A DNA stretch of 45,188 nucleotides, taken from contig NZ_JOAP01000057.1 of assembly GCF_000720475.1 (NCBI RefSeq), positions 1 to 45,188 of the forward strand, in the 5' to 3' direction. Of the stretch, positions 8,561 to 16,101 are shown in pieces (the stretch's first letter is position 1; every line of letters begins with the position of its first letter). Source of the DNA: Streptomyces aureocirculatus (GTDB taxonomy: Bacteria > Actinomycetota > Actinomycetes > Streptomycetales > Streptomycetaceae). Under the pieces are notes generated by a model, which was given only the letters and a program-made list of their open reading frames with translations, did not search any database and had not been told where the DNA came from. Made by a program: the position numbers and the translations under genes.

Positions 8561-11431
8561 ATGGGTAACGGAAGCGACGACCTGGAGCAGGCCTTGCGCC
8601 GAGCAGTACGGGGGGACGTGGACTTCACGAGGACGGCCCGCGCACTGGCGACCATGGACGCGTCCAACTACCGCCGCGTCCCGCGAGGAACGGTCGCCCC
8701 GCGCGACCCGGCGGACGTGACCGCGGCCCTCACCGTCTGCCGGGACCACGACACCCCCGTCGTACCGAGAGGCGCCGCCACCTCCATCGCAGGCCAGGCG
8801 ACAGGAACCGGCGTGGTCCTCGACTTCACCCGGCACATGAACAAGCTGATCGACCTGGACCCCGAGGCCCGCACGGCCCGAGTGCAGCCCGGCCTGGTCC
8901 TGGACACCCTGCGGAGCACCGCCGCGCCGCACGGCCTCACCTTCGGCCCCGACCCCTCCACCCACAGCCGCTGCACCCTCGGCGGCATGATCGGCAACAA
9001 CTCCTGCGGCTCCCACTCCGTGGCCTGGGGCACGACCGCCGACAACGTCCACGAACTGACGGTCGTGACGACGAAGGACACCGACGGCGACATCGACGGC
9101 GACGGCGGCAAGCCCCGCGCCCTGGGCCCCCGCGCCCTGGGCCCCCGCACCCTCCGCCCCGGCACCTGGACCGGCGCCCCCACCGGCCTCAAGGCCCTGG
9201 TCGAGGCCGACCTGGCCCTGCTGCGCACCGGCTTCCCCGACCTGCCGCGCCGTATCTCCGGCTATGCCCTCGACGCCCTGCTCCCCGAGCGCGGCCCCGA
9301 CCTCACCCGCCTCTTCTGCGGCAGCGAAGGCACCCTCGGCGTCCTCACGGAGGCCACGGTCCGCCTCGTCGAGGCCCCCCGGGCCCGCGCCCTCGCCGTC
9401 CTCGGGTACGCCGACGAGAGCGCCGCGGCCGAAGCAGCCCCGGGCCTGCTCCCGCACCACCCCCTCACCGTCGAGGGCATGGCCGCCGACCTCGTACGGG
9501 ACACGCGCGGTCTGCCCAAGGGCGCCGCCTGGCTGTTCGTGGAGACGGGCGGCGCGACGACCGCCGAGGCGCGGGCGCACGCCACCGCGATCGTGCGCGC
9601 CGCGGACTGCCTCGACGCCGACGTCGTGGTGGACCGGGCGCGGCAGCGCGCACTGTGGCGGGTGCGCGAGGACGCGTCCGGCACGGCCACCCGGATGCCG
9701 GACGGCAGCGAGGCCTGGCCCGGCTGGGAGGACTGCGCCGTGCCGCCCGCCCGGCTCGGCCCCTATCTGCGGGACTTCCGCGCCCTGTTGGCCGAACACG
9801 GCCTGCGTGGCACCCCGTACGGGCACTTCGGCGACGGCTGTATCCACGTACGCATCGACTTCGACCTCCTGACGGGTCCGGGTGTGGCCCGCTTCCGGCG
9901 CTTCTCCGAGGACCTGGCAGGACTCGTCGTCGCCCACGGCGGTTCGCTGTCCGGCGAACACGGCGACGGTCAGGCCCGCGCGGAGCTGCTGCCGAAGATG
10001 TACGGGCCCGAGCTGGTGGGGCTCTTCGCACGCGTCAAGGACCTCTGGGACCCCGCGGGCATCCTCAACCCCGGCATCCTCGCCCGCCCGGCCCCCCTCG
10101 ACGCCAACCTCCGTTTCGCGCCCCTGCCCCGCGAACCCGTCGACGTCACCTTCGGCTACCCGCACGACGGCGGGGACTTCGCCGCGGCCGTCCGCAGATG
10201 CGTGGGCGTCGCCAAGTGCCGTACGCGGAGCGCGACGTCGGGGGGCGGTGTGATGTGCCCCTCCTTCCGCGCCACCGGCGAGGAGGAGCACTCCACGCGT
10301 GGCCGGGCCCGGCTCCTGCACGAGATGCTGGCCGGGGAGATCGTCGAGGACGGGTGGCGCTCCACCGAGGTGCGGGACGCGCTCGACCTGTGTCTGTCCT
10401 GCAAGGGCTGCCGCTCGGACTGCCCGGTCGGCGTCGACATGGCCACGTACAAGGCCGAGTTCCTGCACCACCACTACGCAGGGCGGCGCAGGCCCGCCGC
10501 GCACTACGCCATGGGCCGCCTCCCGCGCTGGCTGCGGGCCGTCGCCGCGACCCGCACCGCCCGGCTCGTCAACCTGCTCGCGTCCGTTCCGCCGCTGGCC
10601 GCGCTCGCGAAGCGCCTCGGTGGCATCGAGCCGCGGCGACCGCTGCCGCGGGTGGCGCCGCGGACGTTCCGGCAGTGGTGGAACGCGAGGCCGGGGAGCG
10701 GCGGCGGCCCCGGCGGCCCGGCGGTGGTCCTGTGGCCCGACACCTTCACCGACCACCTCGCACCGTCCGTCGCACGCGCCGCCGTACGCGTCCTGGAAGC
10801 CGCGGGCCTGACGGTCCTGCTGCCGCCGAAGGGTGTGTGCTGTGGCCTCACCTATGTCTCCACGGGCCAGCTCGACCACGCCCGCGCGGTGCAGCGCCGC
10901 ACGCTTGAGCTGATGCGTCCGCTCCTTGCGGCGGGCACACCCGTCGTCGTCCTCGAACCGAGCTGCGCGGCCGCGCTGAAGACGGACCTGGTGGAGCTCG
11001 CGGCGCCCGACGACCCGCACGCGCGCGTGCTCGCCGCGTCCGTCCGCACCTTCGCGCAGACCTTGGAGGAGTACGCACCGGACTGGCGGCCGCCGCGCGT
11101 CGACCGACCCGTCGTCGGCCAGACCCACTGCCACCAGCACGCCGTCCTCGGTGACGCGGCCGAACGCAGGCTGCGCGCGAGGGCGGGCCTGGACGGCGAA
11201 CTCAGCGGCGGCTGCTGCGGTCTCGCGGGGAACTTCGGCTTCGAGAAGGGGCACCACGACGTGTCGGCGGCCTGCGCGGAGGACCAGCTCCTGCCCGCGG
11301 TCCGGCGGGCCCCCGCGGGCGCGGCGGTCCTGGCGGACGGCTTCTCCTGCCGTACTCAGCTCGAACAGCTCGGGGGCGTGCGGGGACGGCACCTGGCCGA
11401 GGTCCTGGCGGAGGCGCTGGGCGGCGACTGA
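8561..11431 (+). CDS. FAD-linked D-2-hydroxyacid dehydrogenase with Fe-S/CCG domains (YdiJ-like)
   Basis: A 956-residue fused oxidoreductase. Residues about 40-270 form the FAD-binding PCMH domain (PVVPRGAATSIAGQATGTG, GGMIGNNSCGSHS). The C-terminal FAD oxidase domain follows (GHFGDGCIHVRIDF, LSGEHGDGQARAELLPKMYG). A ferredoxin-like part has two cysteine clusters (CVGVAKCR...CPSF and CLSCKGCRSDCPVG), and two CCG domains end the protein (CCGLTYVSTG, GGCCGLAGNFGFEKGHHD). This matches D-2-hydroxyglutarate/D-lactate dehydrogenases that pass electrons to the respiratory chain. ATG 8561 is the only start close to the domain. A low-complexity insertion around 9075-9180 (repeated ALGPR) interrupts the FAD domain. 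The true substrate is uncertain. Confidence 0.92.
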   Translation: MGNGSDDLEQALRRAVRGDVDFTRTARALATMDASNYRRVPRGTVAPRDPADVTAALTVCRDHDTPVVPRGAATSIAGQATGTGVVLDFTRHMNKLIDLDPEARTARVQPGLVLDTLRSTAAPHGLTFGPDPSTHSRCTLGGMIGNNSCGSHSVAWGTTADNVHELTVVTTKDTDGDIDGDGGKPRALGPRALGPRTLRPGTWTGAPTGLKALVEADLALLRTGFPDLPRRISGYALDALLPERGPDLTRLFCGSEGTLGVLTEATVRLVEAPRARALAVLGYADESAAAEAAPGLLPHHPLTVEGMAADLVRDTRGLPKGAAWLFVETGGATTAEARAHATAIVRAADCLDADVVVDRARQRALWRVREDASGTATRMPDGSEAWPGWEDCAVPPARLGPYLRDFRALLAEHGLRGTPYGHFGDGCIHVRIDFDLLTGPGVARFRRFSEDLAGLVVAHGGSLSGEHGDGQARAELLPKMYGPELVGLFARVKDLWDPAGILNPGILARPAPLDANLRFAPLPREPVDVTFGYPHDGGDFAAAVRRCVGVAKCRTRSATSGGGVMCPSFRATGEEEHSTRGRARLLHEMLAGEIVEDGWRSTEVRDALDLCLSCKGCRSDCPVGVDMATYKAEFLHHHYAGRRRPAAHYAMGRLPRWLRAVAATRTARLVNLLASVPPLAALAKRLGGIEPRRPLPRVAPRTFRQWWNARPGSGGGPGGPAVVLWPDTFTDHLAPSVARAAVRVLEAAGLTVLLPPKGVCCGLTYVSTGQLDHARAVQRRTLELMRPLLAAGTPVVVLEPSCAAALKTDLVELAAPDDPHARVLAASVRTFAQTLEEYAPDWRPPRVDRPVVGQTHCHQHAVLGDAAERRLRARAGLDGELSGGCCGLAGNFGFEKGHHDVSAACAEDQLLPAVRRAPAGAAVLADGFSCRTQLEQLGGVRGRHLAEVLAEALGGD

Positions 11432-11470
11432 GTAACGGGTTTCGCCTCACCGCGGCAGTCCATTACCTTG

Positions 11471-11520
11471 GACGATGGAGTCCATGAAGTTGGACTAAGG
11501 GAAGTTGGACCAAGGTGGAC
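11471..11520 (+). promoter_or_regulatory. TGGAC-box cluster upstream of the EamA exporter
   Basis: A perfect inverted repeat AGTCCA-N6-TGGACT (11479-11484 and 11491-11496) is followed by direct repeats of GAAGTTGGAC (11487-11495 region and 11501-11510) and GGTGGAC (11514-11520). A further TTGGAC lies at 11469-11474. The array is dense enough to be an operator for a dimeric repressor; no regulator gene is adjacent, so the binder is unknown. Confidence 0.5.
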
Positions 11521-11564
11521 TGTACGAGGGGCTGTCGCGGTGGCGGCGGCGGGAAAGGCCTGGC

Positions 11565-12659
11565 GTGAACAACTCGCGTACGGACGGAGCGGACGCGGCC
11601 GGATCCGCACCTGCACCTGGGGCTGGGGCTGGGGCTGCGGCTCAGGGTGGCTACGGCGGTGTGGCGGGTGCCCCGGCGGCCGTGGAGGCACCGGCCACGG
11701 TGGTGGCACCGGAGGCCGCGGGCGCGGCGGAGGCTGGGGGCGCGGCGGGGGCTGGGGGCGCGGCGGGGGCTGCGGCGTCCGGGAGTGGGCGCCGCGCCGT
11801 CCTCGGGCCTGTCGGCCTCGTCCTCGCGGGCTGTGTGTCGGTGCAGTTCGGCGGTGCGGTCGCGGTGAGCCTGATGCCGCGGGCGGGCGCCCTCGGCGTC
11901 GTCACGCTGCGCCTGCTGTTCGCCGCCCTCGTCCTGCTCGCCGTGTGCCGCCCCCGGCTTCGCGGGCACTCGCGGGCGGACTGGGGCACGGTGGTGGCGT
12001 TCGGCGCGACCCTCGCCGCGATGAACGGCCTCTTCTACCAGTCCGTGGCCCGCATCCCCCTGGGCCCGGCCGTGACCCTGGAGGTCCTCGGCCCCCTGGC
12101 CCTGTCCGTCATCGCGTCGCGCCGCGCGGTGAACGTGGTCTGGGCGGGCCTCGCCCTCTGCGGTGTCTTCCTCCTCGGCGGGGGCGGGGCGGGCGGCTTC
12201 GGCGCGCTTGACAAGGTCGGCGTCGCCTACGCGCTGGCCGCCGGCGCGATGTGGGCGACGTACATCGTCTTCAGCGCCCGCGCGGGCCGCCGCTTCCCCC
12301 AAGCGGACGGCCTCGCCCTCGCCATGGCGTTCGCCGCGGTCCTCGTCCTGCCCCTGGGCATCGTGGAATCCGGCTCGAAACTGACGGTCCCCAGCACCCT
12401 CGGCCTCGCCGCAGCCGTGGCGATCATGTCCTCCGTTCTCCCCTACACCCTCGAACTCCTCGCCCTGCGCCGCCTGCCCGCGTCCACCTTCGCCGTCATG
12501 ATGAGCCTGGAACCGGCCATCGCCGCCGTCGCGGGCTTCCTCGTACTCGACCAGTCCCTGACCCTCACGGAGTCCCTGGCGATCACCCTGGTCATCGCGG
12601 CGAGCATGGGTGCGGTGCGGACGCAGGTGGGGCGGGGCAAGGCGAAGACGGGTCCCTGA
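11565..12659 (+). CDS. EamA/RhtA-family transporter (DMT superfamily)
   Basis: A 364-residue inner-membrane transporter with about ten hydrophobic segments in two EamA repeats. Visible landmarks are GAVAVSLMPRAGALGVVTLR, FYQSVARIPLGPAVTLEVLG, VGVAYALAAGAMWATYIVF and SVLPYTLELLALRRLPASTF with MMSLEPAIAAVAGF, as in RhtA-type exporters of threonine/homoserine and related amino acids. The first 70 or so residues are Ala/Gly-rich and of unknown use. GTG 11565 is preferred (purine-rich GGGAAAGG upstream); a TTG at 11505 would give a longer form. The substrate is inferred only at the level of amino acids or metabolites. Confidence 0.88.
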   Translation: MNNSRTDGADAAGSAPAPGAGAGAAAQGGYGGVAGAPAAVEAPATVVAPEAAGAAEAGGAAGAGGAAGAAASGSGRRAVLGPVGLVLAGCVSVQFGGAVAVSLMPRAGALGVVTLRLLFAALVLLAVCRPRLRGHSRADWGTVVAFGATLAAMNGLFYQSVARIPLGPAVTLEVLGPLALSVIASRRAVNVVWAGLALCGVFLLGGGGAGGFGALDKVGVAYALAAGAMWATYIVFSARAGRRFPQADGLALAMAFAAVLVLPLGIVESGSKLTVPSTLGLAAAVAIMSSVLPYTLELLALRRLPASTFAVMMSLEPAIAAVAGFLVLDQSLTLTESLAITLVIAASMGAVRTQVGRGKAKTGP

Positions 12660-12706
12660 GCCGGGACTTACCATCGGAGTGCACCAGCCTGAGCGAGCGC
12701 ACTGGG

Positions 12707-13924
12707 GTGACCGTGAGCAACTGGGCCGAATTGACGACCGGCAGGCGCATCAAGCACTTGCGGGGCTCCGATCTGACACAGCAGGGCCTTGCCGACGCGG
12801 CGGGTGTGTCGCTGGCGCTGGTGCAGAAGGCCGAGCAGGGCCGGGGCGAGCTGTCCGTGGGCTCGCTCCTCCGGCTCGCCCACGCGCTGAACGCGGACGT
12901 GTCCGTGATCCTTGGGCAGCAGGCCCCGCGCCGGGGCATGCGCCAAGGCGACCGCGCTGCCCTGCGTCAACTCTCCGATGCCGTGCACGAGAGCGCCCTT
13001 GGCGAGTGGGGGGGCATCGAGGACCCGAGCACCGTCGAGGAGTTGGGGGTCGCCCGACACCGCGCGTGGGACGCCTTCTGGGCGAGTGACACGGCGAAGC
13101 TGAGCAGTTACGCCTCAAAGGTCCTCATGGAGGGGCAGGTGCGGTACGCCGGGGCCACCGGCAGCGAGCGGGAGCGACTGGGGTCCATCCTGGCCAGCAC
13201 CTACCGTGTGGCAGCCTCGTGCTCCAACGGATTCGGGCAACGAGACCTCGCCCTCAGCGCGCTCACGTCGGCGAAGCACCTGGCGCAGGACGTCGACGAT
13301 CCCGTGATGACGGCACTGCTCGAGTCCACGCTGTCGTGGATCTACCTGCGCGGCGCCAAGTTGCCCCGTGCCGTGGCCGTGGCCGAGCGTGCGGCACTGG
13401 CGATCGAGCCGTCGTTCAGCAGCGGGTCCCGTCCGCAACTTCTCGCGTACGGGCGCCTGATGATCTCCGCCGCGGTGGCGGCGTCGAGGCGCGAGGACGA
13501 GAGCGCGGCCGACGACTACCTCTCCCAGGCGCATGCTGCTGCGGCGCGGCTCGGAAGGGAGGAGAAGCTGTACGGAACCAGCTTCGGCCCCACGGCGGCC
13601 AAGACGGAGGCAGTGGGGATCCACGTCGCGCTGAAGAACTACGGCCGCGCGCTCGAACTCGCCGGTCAGCCCGACATGAAACAACTCCCCGACTCCATGT
13701 CGAAGGTCGCGCGCAACCGCTACAAACTCGACGTCGCCCTCGCGCAGTGCGCGGCGGGGCTGCACGACCAGGCCGGAGACACCCTGATCGAGGTGGGCCT
13801 CGACGCCCCGGAGTGGGTCAGGCACCAGGCGCTGCCCGGCGTGATCGGGCAGCGCCTCGCGAAGGTGTCGACGGCACGCGTGCGCACCATCAGCGAGCTG
13901 ATCGGCGTGCCCCTGATCGCATGA
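12707..13924 (+). CDS. XRE-family helix-turn-helix regulator of the graspetide locus
   Basis: A 405-residue regulator. An XRE HTH occupies about residues 12-72 (DLTQQGLADAAGVSLALVQK, LSVGSLLRLAHALNADVSVI). The remaining 330 residues are helical and TPR-like, resembling the large sensor/peptide-binding region of Streptomyces HTH-TPR regulators. It reads in the same direction as the RiPP genes and sits just upstream of them; such regulators commonly head GRASP-type loci. The start could be GTG 12707 or GTG 12713; the Shine-Dalgarno is weak for both. The DNA site and ligand are unknown. Confidence 0.85.
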   Translation: MTVSNWAELTTGRRIKHLRGSDLTQQGLADAAGVSLALVQKAEQGRGELSVGSLLRLAHALNADVSVILGQQAPRRGMRQGDRAALRQLSDAVHESALGEWGGIEDPSTVEELGVARHRAWDAFWASDTAKLSSYASKVLMEGQVRYAGATGSERERLGSILASTYRVAASCSNGFGQRDLALSALTSAKHLAQDVDDPVMTALLESTLSWIYLRGAKLPRAVAVAERAALAIEPSFSSGSRPQLLAYGRLMISAAVAASRREDESAADDYLSQAHAAAARLGREEKLYGTSFGPTAAKTEAVGIHVALKNYGRALELAGQPDMKQLPDSMSKVARNRYKLDVALAQCAAGLHDQAGDTLIEVGLDAPEWVRHQALPGVIGQRLAKVSTARVRTISELIGVPLIA

Positions 13925-14018
13925 GCCCTACGGAGCGTACGAGTTGGGGCCTGACAACCTGGCCCGGTCGTACGCCTCATCACTTCACTCTGGGTGACCG
14001 GTCGGGCACGATTTCCGC

Positions 14019-14513
14019 ATGGTCGGAGTCGACAACAGCGGACAGCAGGGGCAGCGGCGGCCCGGAATCCACCGCACCGAGGGTGAGCTGCGGCGGCGCC
14101 GAACGCTCGCGGACGCGGCGGCGGGGGTCGGGCCGGGCGGCGGCGACGAACCGGGGGCCCGGGCCGCTGGGATAGAGCGATTCCGCTGCGTGATCTACCT
14201 GTGCGGCGCCGCCCGCACGAACATCGCGGCGCCCCGTGAGGAGTGCACGCAGTACGCGCAGGCGTTCGGCTGGGAGATCACGGAGGTGATCGAGGAGTAC
14301 GCCGGGCTGCTCCCGCCGCACGGGCGCCCCGGCCTCGGGCGGGCCGTCGAGCGCCTCACGTCCGGCGAGGCGGGCGCGGTGCTCACAGCGTGGCGGGCGA
14401 TGATCTCGCCGGTTCCGCAGGAGTACGACGAGGTCGCGCGTCAGATCGAGAAGGCAGGGGGTTTCCTGCACGTCATGGACCCGGTGCGCAGCGGAAAGGG
14501 GGCGGTCCTGTGA
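14019..14513 (+). CDS. Resolvase-like protein with no visible catalytic serine, RiPP locus
   Basis: From about residue 56 on, the protein reads like the N-terminal domain of a serine recombinase (VIYLCGAARTNIA, ECTQYAQAFGWEITEVIEEY, GRPGLGRAVERLTSGEAGAV, IEKAGGFLHVMDP). The Y-x-R-x-S segment that carries the catalytic Ser is replaced by YLCGA, and there is no DNA-binding or large C-terminal domain. It is therefore probably a non-recombinase accessory protein. The first 57 residues are low-complexity, so GTG 14190 may be the true start; the listed ATG gives the longest form (164 residues). The stop overlaps the next start (GTGA), which ties it to the peptide operon. Function unknown. Confidence 0.7.
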   Translation: MVGVDNSGQQGQRRPGIHRTEGELRRRRTLADAAAGVGPGGGDEPGARAAGIERFRCVIYLCGAARTNIAAPREECTQYAQAFGWEITEVIEEYAGLLPPHGRPGLGRAVERLTSGEAGAVLTAWRAMISPVPQEYDEVARQIEKAGGFLHVMDPVRSGKGAVL

Positions 14514-14776
14514 CCCGGCGCGTGTTCCGCTACGTCCCGTTCACGATCGAGCAGGACGAGACGGCGGAACCGGAGTACGAAGCCCGGTGCGTGTCCGGTG
14601 ACGACGCGGACTGCGGCGCACGATCCGGCACGCAGGGCGCCCCCGGCCCGGTGGAGGAATGGCAGCGCAAGCACACCCAGGACACGGGCCATCGGCGCTA
14701 CCGCCGGAACTTCGGTGACTACGCGGTTGTGCGGCCCGCGGGGGAACTGGTGCGGGCGGACGGGGGCACGGCGTGA
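14510..14776 (+). CDS. Small DUF7848-type protein, RiPP locus
   Basis: An 88-residue protein with the pattern FRYVPFTIEQDETAEPEYEA, then RCVSGDDADCGARSG, then EEWQRKHTQDTGHRRYRRNF and DYAVV. The paired Cys (C-x8-C) with the later His residues resembles a small metal- or redox-type knot, and the family (DUF7848, recalled, unverified) is commonly found next to Streptomyces GRASP peptide genes. GTG 14510 overlaps the upstream stop and its own TGA overlaps the precursor ATG (TGATG), so three genes are tightly coupled. No catalytic role can be assigned. Confidence 0.75.
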   Translation: MTRRVFRYVPFTIEQDETAEPEYEARCVSGDDADCGARSGTQGAPGPVEEWQRKHTQDTGHRRYRRNFGDYAVVRPAGELVRADGGTA

Positions 14777-15126
14777 TGCGTACCCCTGCTGTCGAGCGCC
14801 TGCCGGGGCACAGTACGCATCCCGGTCAGCAACACAGCGGCCCAGGAGGAGACTCGCAAGCACAGACCGCGGGTACGGAGACGATCGAGCGGGCTCCGTG
14901 GGGCCTGCGCCGGATGGCTCCGTTGCGCAACGGTCCCCCTGCCCCCTGGCGGTACGCGGGCATCGACCCGGCCACGCAGACCGGCCGCTGGACCGGCGCG
15001 GACGGGGAGATGACGCCGGCCGAACTCGGGAAGCACGGCACGTCCGTGAACACCTACCCGCCCACACAAGTCGGCAAGGACGGCAAGCTGGACGCCGACT
15101 CCGGGCATGACGCGACACAGGACTAG
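14776..15126 (+). CDS. GRASP-type (graspetide) precursor peptide
   Basis: A 116-residue precursor recognised by PWGLRRM (residues 41-47), DPATQ (64-68) and KHGTS (86-90), the hallmarks of the 'putative ATP-grasp target RiPP' family whose leader recruits the ligase. The C-terminal core after KHGTS is rich in Thr, Ser, Lys, Asp and Glu (for example TYPPTQVGKDGK, DADSGHD), giving both donors and acceptors for side-chain ester or amide macrocycles. In relatives, the start lies about 10-15 residues before PWGLRRM. Here the only in-frame start is ATG 14776 (or GTG 14773), which gives a 40-residue extra leader. A near-perfect Shine-Dalgarno AGGAGGA at 14844-14850 sits where the usual start should be, but no start codon follows it. 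Confidence 0.8.
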   Translation: MRTPAVERLPGHSTHPGQQHSGPGGDSQAQTAGTETIERAPWGLRRMAPLRNGPPAPWRYAGIDPATQTGRWTGADGEMTPAELGKHGTSVNTYPPTQVGKDGKLDADSGHDATQD

Positions 15127-15137
15127 GAAGCAGCGCC

Positions 15138-16101
15138 ATGGACGAACGGCCGGTGCCGGTCTGCACGCAGTACGAGGACGCCACCGCTGACCTGGTCATC
15201 GCGGAACTGAACCGGCGCCGCGTACCCGTCCTCCGGTTCGACCCCGGGCGGGACTTTCCCGCTTCCGCGACACTCGCCGCGCGTACCGGAGTGACGGGGT
15301 GGAGCGGGCGGCTCACAGTCGGGGAGCGTACGGCCGACTTGGCCGCCGTACGTGCGCTGTACCACCGCCGTCCGAGCCCCTACCCGGCGGACAGCGGGGA
15401 CCAGGCAGCCCGCTTCGCGGCCCAGGAGAACCGGCGCGGGCTCGGTGGCGTGCTCGGTGCCCTGTCGGGGTGCCTGTACCTCAGTCATCCGCAAGCCATC
15501 GCGCGCGCGGGCCGAGTACAAGCCCGCGCAATTGGCCGCGGCGACACGCGTAGGGCTCACGGTTCCGGCAACCCTGATCACGAGTGACCCGACCGCGGCC
15601 AGGCAGTTCTGCGCTGAACAACCCACGATCTACAAGCCCTTGCACGCGGGTGTGTACGAGGTGGCGGGCGAGCCCGCGGGCATCTGGGCTGCCCCGGTCG
15701 AGCCGGGTGAGATCGACGGTGCGGTGAGCCATAGCGCGCACCTTTTCCAAGCCAGGGTGCCCAAGACGGCGGACGTGCGGACGGTCGTCGTCGGTGAGCG
15801 TGCGTTCAGCGCCCGGATCACCGCGCCACCCGGACTCGTGGACTGGAGAGCCGACTACCTGAACCTCAGCTATGAGCCGGTCACTTGCCCGGACGGGCTG
15901 TGCGAGGCGCTGGTGGAGTTCCTGGCCGACTTCGGGCTGAGCTTCGGCGCCTTCGACTTCGCCGTGACCGAGGACAGCACGTGGTGGTTCCTGGAGTGCA
16001 ATCCCAACGGCCAGTGGGCGTGGCTCGAAGGCGCGGTCGGGCTCCCGGTCGCCGACGCCATCGCAGACCTGCTGGAGAACGGAGCGAGCGAGCATGGCTG
16101 A
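15138..16101 (+). pseudogene. ATP-grasp peptide ligase (graspetide maturase), split by a +1 frameshift
   Basis: The ligase activates Asp/Glu side chains of the precursor as acyl-phosphates and closes macrocycles. The N-terminal half (15138 on) reads PVPVCTQYEDATADLVIAEL, LNRRRVPVLRFDPGRDFPAS and ends GCLYLSHPQAIARA in one frame. The rest (EYKPAQLAAATRVGLTVPAT, PTIYKPLHAGVYE, DYLNLSYEPV and the Mg-binding [14 protein letters not shown]) continues in another. The two parts join exactly at the GC run 15501-15512: removing one base gives a continuous 320-residue protein of normal family length. The first frame alone stops at 15587. It is either a true inactivating insertion, a sequencing error in the run, or, less likely, a programmed shift. 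The 3' end overlaps the methyltransferase start by 8 bp. Confidence 0.85.

Noticed and set aside
11505..11564. TTG start giving a longer EamA protein
   Set aside because: It would translate the operator-like TGGAC region, and GTG 11565 has a better purine-rich site.
14019..14513. Active site-specific recombinase or mobile element gene
   Set aside because: The catalytic serine segment is replaced and the protein lacks a DNA-binding domain; no inverted repeats or attachment sites flank it.
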